64,000 bases of DNA from positions 12,350-76,349 of the forward strand of contig JAUXFG010000001.1 in assembly GCA_030620115.1 (NCBI GenBank), written 5' to 3'. A program made the translations under genes and the position numbers. The DNA comes from Candidatus Fermentibacterota bacterium. GTDB taxonomy: Bacteria > JAFGKV01. The stretch's first letter is position 1, and every line of letters starts with the position of its first letter. The notes under the pieces were generated by a model. The model had not been told where the DNA came from. It saw only the letters and a program-made list of their open reading frames with translations, and did no database searches. Positions 35,801 to 45,784 of this stretch are shown here, one piece after another.

Positions 35801-37102
35801 GTGATCACATGGCCCTCAGTCGCGGAAATCCGGATGTTTGATGAAGGCGCGCGCAACGGTGTGGCTGATTTTGATAGCGATTCCGATGATGCTCAGCTGA
35901 GAGCAGGGAGCAGAGAGCTCATGGCCGGGGCTGGCGGGAAACAAGCACTGCGCATCCTTATGCTGGCGCCCTGCCCATTCCCCACCAGCCAAGGATCGCA
36001 GACGTTGATCAGGCAGCTGGCAGCCGGCCTCCAACATCGTGGACATGAAGTCCACCTGGTGACCTATCACCATGGTGAGTACAGGGAGGAATTCGCCTTC
36101 AGCGTGCATAGGACGCCCTATTTCCCCGGCACAAGCAGGCTCAAGGCGGGGCCGAGCCTTGGCAAGCTCGTGCTTGATCTTTTCTTTTGGTACATTGCAG
36201 TGAGAGTGGCGGGAGAGATCAATCCCCATCTTATTCACGGGCACAACTACGAGGGCGCCATTCTTGGCCATTTGGTGGCCAAGAAACGCGGCATTCCACT
36301 GATATATCACACACATAACGTGATGCATGAAGAGCTGCCCACCTACTTCCATCAGAGGCCTCTTCGATTTTTGGCGCGGAAGGTCGGTCTATGTTTGGAT
36401 AATTGGATACCGCGGCACGCCGATCAAATCATTGCCATCAACAGGGCGCTGAGGCGGGAGCTCGTGACCATGGGGATTGATCCTGAACGGATACGGATCG
36501 TACCTCCAGGAATCTGGCCGGCGGAGTGGGAGAGAGCCGTGGAGCCCCGGCAAGAGCCTTTGGTCGTCTACACCGGCAATCTGGACAACTATCAGAACCT
36601 TTCCCTGCTGATTGAGGGTATAAGGCTGGTGAAACAGAGGATTCCTGGAGCCACGCTGAAGATCGTAAGCCATGAGACCAGACCGAGGTTGGAACGAGAA
36701 GCTCGTAAGCTGGGCATGGAAGAAGCCGTAGAATTCATCAAAGTCGATACGTTCAGTCAGGTCAAGGCGTGGATACTGCGGGCTGCGGTGGTGGTCTGCC
36801 CGCGGATACCAACGTGTGGTTACCCCATAAAGCTTGTGAACTACCTTGCTGCGGGTAGACCGGTGGTGGTCAGCGAGGCTTCCGCAGACGGCATTGTGGA
36901 TGGGGAAAGCGGGCTGGTGGTGGAAACAGGGAATCCCGCCGCGTATGCAGAGGGTATCATCAAGCTCCTCACCGATCGAGCACTTGCGACTCGCATTGCC
37001 CGGGAAGGGAGGCGCTTGGCATCGGAGAAGCATTCATGGGATCGATCTTTGGCTGCCATCGAGGCTTCGTATCGAGCGGCATTAACCGGGGTCAAATCTT
37101 GA
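35801..37102 (+). CDS. GT4-family glycosyltransferase
   Basis: A 433-residue GT-B enzyme. The N-domain starts at about residue 49 with RILMLAPCPFPTSQGSQTLI; HTHNVMHEELPTYF and PPGIWPAEW mark the donor side, and the C-domain has VVYTGNLDNYQNLSLLIEG and PIKLVNYLAAGRPVVVSEA. A second enzyme of the same subfamily lies at 49962. The first 45 residues are poor, so a start nearer 35921 (MAGAGGKQ) is possible. The next, very large gene overlaps its end. Confidence 0.85.
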   Translation: MITWPSVAEIRMFDEGARNGVADFDSDSDDAQLRAGSRELMAGAGGKQALRILMLAPCPFPTSQGSQTLIRQLAAGLQHRGHEVHLVTYHHGEYREEFAFSVHRTPYFPGTSRLKAGPSLGKLVLDLFFWYIAVRVAGEINPHLIHGHNYEGAILGHLVAKKRGIPLIYHTHNVMHEELPTYFHQRPLRFLARKVGLCLDNWIPRHADQIIAINRALRRELVTMGIDPERIRIVPPGIWPAEWERAVEPRQEPLVVYTGNLDNYQNLSLLIEGIRLVKQRIPGATLKIVSHETRPRLEREARKLGMEEAVEFIKVDTFSQVKAWILRAAVVVCPRIPTCGYPIKLVNYLAAGRPVVVSEASADGIVDGESGLVVETGNPAAYAEGIIKLLTDRALATRIAREGRRLASEKHSWDRSLAAIEASYRAALTGVKS

Positions 37103-40100
37103 CGGGCATCCTCATGGCCGGGCTTGTGCTGGCAGTCATCGGAGCACCTTCGCATGGGGCTGAGGTCGAGGTTCTCAGATCAGACCAGGCGAGCATCAGG
37201 TTGCTGATCAGGCCCTCAGTGGATGATCGGGTATGGAATGGATGGGTCGGCCTCCCTCCCGGAGCCTCGGTGGAAGAGGTGAGCGTTCGAACACAAGGGC
37301 GTGTGCGCCCGGTACCATGGGAGCTGGGCCGCGAGGTCACCACAAGTCCTCAAATCACCGTTGGTCCCGTGGGTTTCATAAGGTTCCATAGGGCTTGTCC
37401 CCTTCGGGTCGAGACAGGAATGGCTACCCAGGACGGGGTGGCAGGAATTCCAGAGGTCCTATTGGTGGAGATCCTGCTTTCGCCAGGATCTGCCAAGGCG
37501 CGGAAACGAAATGTCGGATTTCAGAATGTATTGTCGAATTTGTTCGTGAACTGGCAAAGCGCCCAGCATTGGGCCGAGCAGATGGACGGTCCGCCGCTTC
37601 CGCCTCCAGTGCCGGCCCCGAGCATCCGTATCCGAGTAAGAGAGGAGGGGCTCTACAGGATTACTGCAGAGGATCTTCCCGATATGCCTGGGGATGCGGA
37701 TCCCCGGATGTTTTCTCTTTGGAACCGAGGGAGCTATGTTCCTTTGCGGGTGGTAGTGCAGCAGCCGGACACCGTATGGAAAGATGGTGACTGGATCGAG
37801 TTCTATGCCCACGGCACCCGGCGGGAAGATCCACAGGGACGGTGGACTCCGGTGGAAAGCAAGTATGGCCTCGATAACCCCTACTATCTCGTGTGGGACC
37901 AGGTGGATCCTCCAAGAATCCTCGATGTGTCTTCAGAGCCTACAGGCGGCCCGGCCGCTACGTATCATTGGTGGGTATGTCACCGTGAGGTGAACACGAA
38001 TTCCTCACTATCGGGCCATGAGGGAGCCATCGACGATGAATGGTACTGGGGCGGACAGCTCGGCCCCGGCCAGATTTCCAAGCAGTTTTCTCTGCCAGAT
38101 CTGGCGCGGGAAGTGGCGGATGGGGTGATCCGCGCCAGATTCCAATCCATGAGCCTTTCCGAGTCTGAGATGCATCTTCTGGTGAATGGCGCCATGGTCG
38201 CAGAAGGGTCGTGGAACGGCTTCGGCGCACAGCTCTTGGAAGGTCAGGGGGTGCCGCTTGATGTGGGTACGAATCAGCTCGTTATGGATTTCTCGGGAGA
38301 TGCGTACTCACGAGTTCATCTCGACTGGTTCGCAATTCAATACCCTCGAGAGTATGTCATGTCAGGGGGGCAGGCCGCGTTCGGACCATCTGCCGATGAT
38401 CGCCCAGAGTACGAGATTTCTGGTTTGGAGCCTGGGACCAAGACGGATATCTTTGAGATCAGCTCAGGCCTCAGATTCATGGATTTCCACCACGAGGCGG
38501 ACCAAGAAGGGGCAATCCGGTTCAGGGCTAATCTCCCGGATAGTGCGACCTTCTTGGTGGTGACGAACAGCGGTTGGCTTACTTCCCTTGATCTTCCCGA
38601 CATGCCTACGTGGATCGAGCCACATCCGGCCGTGGCTGATGAGGATCGAGAAGGTAGCTATTTGATTGTGTATCCGTCTGATTTCTTAGAGGCGGCCAGC
38701 GGCCTGAGAGATCACCATCTGGACGCCGGAGATATCGAAAGTGCAGAGATGGTGGATGTGCGCCATATCTGGGAGGAGTTCTCATACGGCCTGCCGGACC
38801 CGCGAGCCTTGCGCTCATTCCTGCAATGGACATTGGCCAATTGGAGCGATCCGCCGGAGTTCGTGCTGCTCTTTGGGGACGGCACGTGGGACTACAACGG
38901 CTACATGAACCAACACGCCAGCGTGAATCTCGTGCCCAGCTATGGCAATCCCGCGTCTGATAATTTCTACGCGAGCCTCAACGATACGAGCTACTTCCCC
39001 GATCTACACGTCGGACGTGTGCCGGCGGTTGATGCCACTCAAGCCTGGAATGCTTTCCAAAAGATACGCAACTACCGTGCCTCTCCAGAGCCGTCGTTGT
39101 GGCGCAAGCTTGTTCTTTTTGTCAATGGCGGGGGCACACAGGATGAGTTTGACTACTTCGCGGCGTGGACATCGATCACCTCCCAGCTTGTCGTCGCACC
39201 GCCGCCGGTCCTGGGCGCCACATCGATCATTGCTAAGGACCAGGAAGAATACTGGATGGGCTACTACAATAAGAGCATAGCCGCGGCGGTAGACTCAGGC
39301 TGTCTGATCATGAACTTCTTCGGCCACGCCGCAACGCAGACCTGGGACTTTATGTTCGAGTCAGATGATGTTGATTCACTTCTCAACGGGGATCGTACCC
39401 CCTTGGTGCTCAGCCCTACATGCTTCACCGGCGATTTCGCGGATCCACGCCAGGTGGTCTTCGCGGAACACTTCCTCAGATTGGACGAACCGGAGCACGG
39501 CGCAATCGGCTTTTTTGGAAGCTCCGGCACCGCGTACCAGAACAAAGGCGGGGTCTACGCCTATCGGATCATGGAGTCCATCTTTTGCAAGGGAGATCCC
39601 CGAGTCGGGCCGGCAATCACCTGGGCGAAGCTCAACGGATATCCCTACACGAGCCCTGAGGACTCGATCATGGCCACGGTATTCAGCCTGCTGGGCGATC
39701 CGCTCCTCTCCCTCGTGCTGCCCGAAGCGCCGGACCTTCACATCGGTCCGGAGAGGGTTACCGTGCAACCAGAGGAGCCGGCAGTGGGGGATAGCGTGAG
39801 GCTTCTTGTGAGCGTGCTCAATGAAGGGGTGTCATGGGAGGATGAATACCGGGTGACTGTCCACTGCGAAGGCCAGGAGCTGGCTTCAGGATTTGCCCGG
39901 GCCGATTCGCTGGAGAATCGCCTTTCCTTGTCCTGGCCTGCCCCTGCCCAACCGGGAAGCCAGGAGATCGAGATCCATGTGGACCCGGATCAGAGTGTAG
40001 AAGAGGAAGACAGGGAGGACAATACCACTGCGTTGACCATAACCTACCTCAAGCGGCGCCCTGTGGTCCTCTTGCCTCTCAGCGATGCCATGGTTCCGGG

Positions 40101-43100
40101 AGCTCTTGCGGAATTTTTCATCACCGCAGTCTCGACGCAACCCCATGGGTTCCAGATTGCGCTTTGCGATACCTTTGGTTCCTCTGTGATCGACTCCTCC
40201 GGTCCCGTGTCGCCTGAGGCAGGCCTTGTTTCGTGGACATGGTCCTCGCCTAGTCCAGGGACCTACTGTTGGAGGGCGAGGGGCCAGGGCGGCGCATGGT
40301 CTTTTCCCAGGTGGTTCACTACTGGAGTGGAAGCAGCGGGATGGGGCCAGTTCCTTCCCGCGCAGCTGACCGGCGGGGTCATGGAAGACTGCGAAGTCAC
40401 CGATCTAGGGCTTGGGTTGTACGCCAGGGTCAACATATCTCGGGATTTTGCACTGTTGTCAGAAGGCGCCACTGTTCCTGAGGTCTCGACCCACAACCCC
40501 GACGCCTGCGGCCCGGAGAATCTCATTGGAGGCCAGGTGGGGAACACCGATTGGGGCGGTTCCTTTTACTTCCGCCGGCTCGATGAGAACCAGTATGCGG
40601 TGGTGGACCTGGGAGAGCCCAGGATGATAATAAAGATCGCCAGCGCCCATGAAGGGGATACACTCACTGACCGATCCGTATGGTCCCATTTCGGTATCGA
40701 AAGCTCGTTGAATGATGTCGATTACAAGCTGTGGGGCAATACGCCTGACTACAGCGACTCAGGCTATGGGCCATGGATTTCGAGTAACATGGCCTATGAG
40801 AAGCCGTATCCGATCTCGGTTCGGTATATCAAGTTCAGCTATGGACAATGTCATCCCATAGGCACAATACGGCCGGGCTCACGGGTCTATGAAGTCTATG
40901 CATATGCCGCGCTGTACCCTGATTCAGGCTCGGTCTTTTCCCCGCCCCTCGGTCCTTCTGATCAGTGGGGCAGGCTCACGGCCTTGGGCGATGTTCCAGG
41001 AGGGACCAACACGACGATCGAGGTCTATCTGGAAGATGAGAATGGAACGTGGGAGCTGGGCAGAACTATGTCCTTGGGAGCGGATCAGGCCCTTGATTGG
41101 ATCGGAGATGAGTACCGGCGCGTGAAGCTTCGTGGCGTACTCACCAGCGAGTCTATGGATGTGACGCCCAGGCTTATGAGCTGGAGCGTGGAGTATCGCT
41201 CGATCCCGGATCTTGCGACCATGCACGATACGCTTCTCGTAGTTCCTGAGCTGCCGGAGCCTGGCAGCACGGCCCAGATTCGAGCCATAGTGATCAATGC
41301 CGGTTCAGAACCAGTTTCGGGAGCCTCGTACCGTCTCGATGCGCAGCTTGATGATGATGCGCCCACGACTCTGGAGTCGGGCGTGCTGGGATGGCTTACC
41401 CCGGGATTGCCCGAGAGTCTTTCGACCCCATGGGTTGCGGAGGGAGGCGTGACGCGTTTCACCCTGGTGCTCGACCCTGATGAAAAGATCACCGAGGCAT
41501 GGGAAGAGAACAATACGGTGTATGGAGAGGCCCGTGTACTGGGCAATCTTGCCTGGATAGATAGTATCGAGGTCAGCCCTCCGGTTCCCAGTCCCAGAGA
41601 ATCGCTTTCTGTAGAAGCATGGGTCGTCAATAATGGGGTTCTTGCTTTGGGCGAGAGTTGGGCACGGTGTTTCTGGGTTGGGTCGGACAGCGGAGAGATA
41701 GTCGCCATTCCCCCTCTTGCGCGTGATGAACGAGCAAGGCTTATCTGGTCCATGGTGGCGCCCGACAGCGTGGGGTCCTATCAGCTCGCCTGTGAGCTCG
41801 ATCCGGATTCCCTGGTTCGGGAAGCCTGGGAGGATGATAATATCATCTTGCTCCCTATCGAGGTTGTACAAGGCCCTGACCCGGCTCTTTTCGATGTAGA
41901 TGTCTACTGTGTGACGCCCGCGGTGGGCGATCCTGTGGAGGTCGTTCTGGGATTGACGAACTTCGGTGGCCGGGATACTGAAGAGTTCCTCGTTCTTGGC
42001 CTCGAACAAGGGGTGTGGCGCGACAGTCTCTTCATTGATGGGCTCGCCGGCGCGGAGAGTACGGTGGTCTCTTTGTGGTGGCCCACCGGCGATGCGGCGC
42101 GGAGCCACTTCCTGGAGTTCCATGTCGATCCTGACAGCTTTGTCGTTGATTGTGACCGGGCCAACAATGTCTTGACCATGGAGCTTATCACGGTTCTTCT
42201 CCCCGATCTCTACGCCGCAGGCGATAGTACGTGGCCCGCTTTTCCCATTGCAGGTGACCCCATGACCCTGCATACAGAAGTCAGGAATCGCGGCATCGTG
42301 CCTGCAGGGGGCTTCGAGGTATCCGTGCAATGGCCCGATGGGGAACAAGAGACGCAACGCGTTGATTCGCTGGGGGGCCAAGAGACGGTTCAGTTCCAGT
42401 GGGATTGGATACCCGAGACATCCGGTAGCGGTAGCGTGATCATGACCATTGATAGTGCCGGTGAGGTGGGAGAGGCATGTGAAACCAACAATGAGACGGC
42501 AATCCAGCTCCAAATAGGGCAGCCGTGGGACTTGGCTGTAGCCTCAACGGACATTCAGAAGCAAGATCCCACGGCTTCGTTCGTGGCCTGGGATTCATTG
42601 TTTCTCCACATCATCGTGCACAATGTGGGAGACGAGGCATCGCCTTCAGTGCCTGTCGAGCTTTTCGACGGCATCCCGGAATCGGACGGAACGCTTCTCA
42701 AAGCGGAGGACATGGCCTTGGCGGCAGGCGCTTCCGATACCTTGGAGGCGGTGTGGCCCGAAGGTGCTTTTCCCGGCACACATCTTCTGGTGGCGGTGCT
42801 GAACCGGCAGAATGAGATCGAAGAGTTCAATACTTCGAACAACCGGGCGAGCCGGGAGGTGGTGGTGTTGGGAGACACGATCCCTCCAGGCGTGGCGGTC
42901 AGGCCGCCGTGGCCGGGATTCGCCCAGGGCGGGTTTCTCGCTCAGGGAGACACCATTACGGCATACGGATGGGATGAAGCCAGCGGGATGAATCGCCTGG
43001 AGATTTTTCTGGATGATGCGGACATCACCGAGGCATTCATCTCAGAGCCGGACTCGAGTCAGGGGATTCCAGGGATCAGAACGATTTTCCCTATTGTGGG

Positions 43101-43482
43101 GGGGCCTGGTGAACATCGATTGAGAGCCCGGGCTGTGGATAATGCGGGGCTATGGACAGAGGCTGAAATCCGATATACGCTTTCCCAAACCGCACTGGTA
43201 CGAAATGTGGCTGCATTCCCGAGCCCCGCGTCAGGTCCTACCCGGGTCACGGCGGAACTCTCACGGCCGGGCCAGATGATTATCAGCCTCTATACCACAG
43301 GGGGCCGGTTCATCCGGCGCCTCCAGGGCGAAGCTCTCTATCCGGGCAGGGCAGGCCTGGAGTGGGACCTTCTGGACCAGGATGGTGACCGCGTGGCGAA
43401 TGGCGTGTACCTTGTAAGCTTCAAATTGCAGACTGATGAAGCCAGCACGGAGGCACTAGGGAAACTCGTGGTGATGAGGTAG
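37036..43482 (+). CDS. C25 (gingipain-type) peptidase-like giant surface protein
   Basis: A 2148-residue secreted protein. A hydrophobic signal segment lies at about residues 22-42. The C25-like core (about residues 560-910) has DLHVGRVPAVDATQAWNAF, IMNFFGHAATQTW with His near 764 and LSPTCFTGDF with Cys near 796. From 915 on come repeated CARDB-like beta domains (VRLLVSVLNEGVSW, QIEIHVDPDQS types), a discoidin-like stretch near 1170-1330, and a C-terminal FlgD/type-IX-sorting-like domain (VAAFPSPASGPTRV, YTTGGRFIRRL, GVYLVSFKL). TTG at 37099 or ATG at 37114 are alternative starts that avoid overlap. Confidence 0.85.
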   Translation: MGSIFGCHRGFVSSGINRGQILTGILMAGLVLAVIGAPSHGAEVEVLRSDQASIRLLIRPSVDDRVWNGWVGLPPGASVEEVSVRTQGRVRPVPWELGREVTTSPQITVGPVGFIRFHRACPLRVETGMATQDGVAGIPEVLLVEILLSPGSAKARKRNVGFQNVLSNLFVNWQSAQHWAEQMDGPPLPPPVPAPSIRIRVREEGLYRITAEDLPDMPGDADPRMFSLWNRGSYVPLRVVVQQPDTVWKDGDWIEFYAHGTRREDPQGRWTPVESKYGLDNPYYLVWDQVDPPRILDVSSEPTGGPAATYHWWVCHREVNTNSSLSGHEGAIDDEWYWGGQLGPGQISKQFSLPDLAREVADGVIRARFQSMSLSESEMHLLVNGAMVAEGSWNGFGAQLLEGQGVPLDVGTNQLVMDFSGDAYSRVHLDWFAIQYPREYVMSGGQAAFGPSADDRPEYEISGLEPGTKTDIFEISSGLRFMDFHHEADQEGAIRFRANLPDSATFLVVTNSGWLTSLDLPDMPTWIEPHPAVADEDREGSYLIVYPSDFLEAASGLRDHHLDAGDIESAEMVDVRHIWEEFSYGLPDPRALRSFLQWTLANWSDPPEFVLLFGDGTWDYNGYMNQHASVNLVPSYGNPASDNFYASLNDTSYFPDLHVGRVPAVDATQAWNAFQKIRNYRASPEPSLWRKLVLFVNGGGTQDEFDYFAAWTSITSQLVVAPPPVLGATSIIAKDQEEYWMGYYNKSIAAAVDSGCLIMNFFGHAATQTWDFMFESDDVDSLLNGDRTPLVLSPTCFTGDFADPRQVVFAEHFLRLDEPEHGAIGFFGSSGTAYQNKGGVYAYRIMESIFCKGDPRVGPAITWAKLNGYPYTSPEDSIMATVFSLLGDPLLSLVLPEAPDLHIGPERVTVQPEEPAVGDSVRLLVSVLNEGVSWEDEYRVTVHCEGQELASGFARADSLENRLSLSWPAPAQPGSQEIEIHVDPDQSVEEEDREDNTTALTITYLKRRPVVLLPLSDAMVPGALAEFFITAVSTQPHGFQIALCDTFGSSVIDSSGPVSPEAGLVSWTWSSPSPGTYCWRARGQGGAWSFPRWFTTGVEAAGWGQFLPAQLTGGVMEDCEVTDLGLGLYARVNISRDFALLSEGATVPEVSTHNPDACGPENLIGGQVGNTDWGGSFYFRRLDENQYAVVDLGEPRMIIKIASAHEGDTLTDRSVWSHFGIESSLNDVDYKLWGNTPDYSDSGYGPWISSNMAYEKPYPISVRYIKFSYGQCHPIGTIRPGSRVYEVYAYAALYPDSGSVFSPPLGPSDQWGRLTALGDVPGGTNTTIEVYLEDENGTWELGRTMSLGADQALDWIGDEYRRVKLRGVLTSESMDVTPRLMSWSVEYRSIPDLATMHDTLLVVPELPEPGSTAQIRAIVINAGSEPVSGASYRLDAQLDDDAPTTLESGVLGWLTPGLPESLSTPWVAEGGVTRFTLVLDPDEKITEAWEENNTVYGEARVLGNLAWIDSIEVSPPVPSPRESLSVEAWVVNNGVLALGESWARCFWVGSDSGEIVAIPPLARDERARLIWSMVAPDSVGSYQLACELDPDSLVREAWEDDNIILLPIEVVQGPDPALFDVDVYCVTPAVGDPVEVVLGLTNFGGRDTEEFLVLGLEQGVWRDSLFIDGLAGAESTVVSLWWPTGDAARSHFLEFHVDPDSFVVDCDRANNVLTMELITVLLPDLYAAGDSTWPAFPIAGDPMTLHTEVRNRGIVPAGGFEVSVQWPDGEQETQRVDSLGGQETVQFQWDWIPETSGSGSVIMTIDSAGEVGEACETNNETAIQLQIGQPWDLAVASTDIQKQDPTASFVAWDSLFLHIIVHNVGDEASPSVPVELFDGIPESDGTLLKAEDMALAAGASDTLEAVWPEGAFPGTHLLVAVLNRQNEIEEFNTSNNRASREVVVLGDTIPPGVAVRPPWPGFAQGGFLAQGDTITAYGWDEASGMNRLEIFLDDADITEAFISEPDSSQGIPGIRTIFPIVGGPGEHRLRARAVDNAGLWTEAEIRYTLSQTALVRNVAAFPSPASGPTRVTAELSRPGQMIISLYTTGGRFIRRLQGEALYPGRAGLEWDLLDQDGDRVANGVYLVSFKLQTDEASTEALGKLVVMR

Positions 43483-43538
43483 TCCTCCGTCCGGATCGAA
43501 TCGCGTCGTTGTTGTGACGCGAGGCGGGGAGAGCTGCC

Positions 43539-44045
43539 GTGTCATTGATGAGATACCTCAGGGAAGACGGCGTTCGAATGGAACTGCAGACCGTTATGCC
43601 GACACCCGAGGAGATGGAGACAAGTGAGAGAAGCCGATGGCTTCCGGAGGTGAAGAGGGCGGTTCTCCAGGAGCTTGCCGAATTGCTGAGTACTTCCCCA
43701 GAGATCCGGAAACCCGGCAAGATCTTTATTGACCTATACAACCGAGAGAAGCAGTGGACCACCGCACTTGGGAGAGGAGTTGCATTCCCACATGTGCGAA
43801 CCAAGCATACGAGATCCCTCGTTTTTGCCATCGCACGGAGTGTTGAGGGCATTGATTTCGGGGCGCCGGATGGGGAACCGGTGCATTTTTTCCTTTGTAT
43901 GGTGGCGCCACCGTACGAAGACAAGACCTATTTGAGGTTTGTCAAGAAATTGGCCGAGGCAGTGACGTATGGCGGGCTTATTAAGCGGGCTCTGGAAGCG
44001 CAGAGTGCCTGGGAGCTGATACGGTTGGTGGACGATCTGATCTAG
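43539..44045 (+). CDS. PTS EIIA type-2 (PtsN-like) domain protein
   Basis: A 168-residue protein. LGRGVAFPHVRTKHT contains the phosphorylatable histidine (H85), and IDFGAPDGEPVHFFLCMVAPP is the second conserved strand region. GTG start after GGGGAG. No EI, HPr, permease or rpoN is near, so a regulatory rather than transport role is more likely. Confidence 0.85.
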   Translation: MSLMRYLREDGVRMELQTVMPTPEEMETSERSRWLPEVKRAVLQELAELLSTSPEIRKPGKIFIDLYNREKQWTTALGRGVAFPHVRTKHTRSLVFAIARSVEGIDFGAPDGEPVHFFLCMVAPPYEDKTYLRFVKKLAEAVTYGGLIKRALEAQSAWELIRLVDDLI

Positions 44046-44140
44046 CCCGCACCACGGTGCGCAGTTGATCGTGGGTTATGCGTGGTGGACCGTCTTGCGT
44101 GGGCATTGGACTCGGTCAGGCATCTCGGCCAGAGTAAGAG

Positions 44141-44175
44141 AGATTCTTCGGTCGCTCCGCTTCCTCAGAATGACA
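44141..44175. repeat. Solo arm of the 101-bp palindromic family
   Basis: These 35 bases are exactly the reverse complement of 21508-21542. Only one arm is present. Confidence 0.85.
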
Positions 44176-44285
44176 CACAGCATCCAGTTTCCTCAATTCG
44201 CAATCCAGCATTTTGCTTTTCGTAACCGTTGACGGAGATATTTCAGGAAAAGCCCGGAAGTGCTTTACACTTTCGGAACCCTCCT

Positions 44286-44406
44286 TGCAATGACTGAGGC
44301 CCCGGTGGTCATCGCGAGCGGTAGCGCGGCGATCTCAGTTGAGGGCATGAGATTGCTTCGTCGCGGACTCAATCCTGAGCTTGCCGAAGGGCTCCTCGCA
44401 ATGACT
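44286..44406. repeat. Second palindromic family with GATTGCTTCGTCGC arm
   Basis: GTCATCGCGAGCGG at 44319 and GAGATTGCTTCGTCGC at 44350 are parts of facing arms, with GCAATGACT words at both ends. It is a different family from the 101-bp element. No gene is present in 44046-44566. Confidence 0.5.
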
Positions 44407-44510
44407 GATGGTGGGGCTACGGTTCCGGGATCTCTCTATGGGATTTTATATTCCTATCGTGAGCCGTAGCGTCAGGCCGAGACCGTAAAACGAGAAAATG
44501 AAACATCCCA

Positions 44511-44587
44511 ATCCCCGCTCAGCAGCTTATCAGCCTGTCCTGAGCAAAGTCGAAGGGCTCAATAACTCACGAGTTTCCTGCATTCCC
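44511..44587. repeat. Dispersed repeat overlapping the cytochrome stop
   Basis: Inverted relative to 21566-21640. The stop codon and last residues (GNAGNS) of the minus-strand cytochrome gene are read from it. Confidence 0.75.
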
Positions 44588-45784
44588 CGTGGCGAATACC
44601 AGCCAGAGCAAGAGGAGTACTCCCGAGAAACGATGGAGCTCTCTGATCCAAGGGACAAGTTCGTCGAATATGGAGGTGATGGAAGGGATCAGAAGCAAGA
44701 CCCCAGTGGCCAAGAGGAGGCTCAGGATGACCGCCCGAAAGAAGCGCGCGGAAAGAAATTTCGGATGGGAAATCCCTCTGGGGAGCAGGAATCGGGCAGC
44801 GCATACTGCAAGGAGAATGACGCCGGCAAGCAGATGAACGTGACAGAGTGAAGAAAGTGCCCGGCCGCCACCAAAGTAGATACCCGCTCCGGTGATCAAA
44901 AGGAGGAGCATGGCGATTCCACGGATCCTCGCGGCGGGCCCTGGTGCGAATATTTGTATAAAACCATTGGCGCCGGTTCGAAGCACCCGTCGGAGATGCA
45001 GTGCAATGAGGAGGAGCAGGACCGCGATGACGAAGATCAGCTCCGCGGCGAGACCATATCCCCATCCGGGCACTCTTCTTCCCGTCCAATGGTCAATCTG
45101 TTGGCCAAAGGTGGCGTCGGCCAACCGTCTGGAATGGCAAATCCTGCAATCTCGGAGGGATGAGGGCGCCGGCAGCACAAAATGCTCCGATCCGCCTGTC
45201 TCCAGGGGGAAGTGGCATCGCGTACATGACACTTGCCTGAGATGTAACCCTGCTCCAGGAAAGAGCAAATGGCTCTCATTCAGCTCTCTCATTGGGTGAC
45301 AACGGATGCAGGACTCATTGGTCTGTTGAGGTGGTGCACATCGTGAGATTGATGAGGAATGTGGCTCGTGGCAGGCGCCGCACGAGAAGTTCCCCATTCG
45401 GGTGACGTGAATATCCCCGCCTTGCGCAGCAAGATACTCGTTGAATGGCAGATGACTGCAAGGGGCCGGCTCTGTTCCGTGGCATGAACCGCAGGAGAGT
45501 GACGTGGAAGCGCCTGGAGGGAGGTGGGGTACGTGGGCGAATGATTCGCCATGGCACTGTATACAGCTCAAAGAACCATGATCACTCTCAAGGAATCCCT
45601 TCTCCGACAGGGGGACGGAGAATCCGACGCCCATGCTATCCGCCTTCACGAGAGAGACCCGCTCGTGACACCCGAGACATGATGCGCTCTCGGGGGGAAG
45701 GCTCTCTCGGTTCGCTGCATTGATGAGCAGCGCGAGGATAACAAGCAAAATCGCCATCGATTCGGGACCTCCATGAGGGATCAT
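44567..45784 (-). CDS. Seven-haem cytochrome c fused to a membrane cytochrome b-like domain
   Basis: A 405-residue protein. After a signal segment (residues 8-24) there are seven CxxCH sites: C36, C74, C98, C135, C159, C187 and C213 begin them. From residue 240 five membrane helices follow, with histidines in LCHVHLLAG and LHRFSG that could bind haem b. The architecture suggests transfer of electrons between the membrane quinone pool and periplasm. The exact family is not recognised. No partner subunits are present, and the last residues come from a dispersed repeat. Confidence 0.78.
   Translation of the reverse strand: MIPHGGPESMAILLVILALLINAANRESLPPESASCLGCHERVSLVKADSMGVGFSVPLSEKGFLESDHGSLSCIQCHGESFAHVPHLPPGASTSLSCGSCHGTEPAPCSHLPFNEYLAAQGGDIHVTRMGNFSCGACHEPHSSSISRCAPPQQTNESCIRCHPMRELNESHLLFPGAGLHLRQVSCTRCHFPLETGGSEHFVLPAPSSLRDCRICHSRRLADATFGQQIDHWTGRRVPGWGYGLAAELIFVIAVLLLLIALHLRRVLRTGANGFIQIFAPGPAARIRGIAMLLLLITGAGIYFGGGRALSSLCHVHLLAGVILLAVCAARFLLPRGISHPKFLSARFFRAVILSLLLATGVLLLIPSITSIFDELVPWIRELHRFSGVLLLLWLVFATGNAGNS

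Noticed and set aside
44260-44469. Open frame of about 69 codons on the plus strand
   Set aside because: It is made of palindromic repeat sequence and has no ribosome site.
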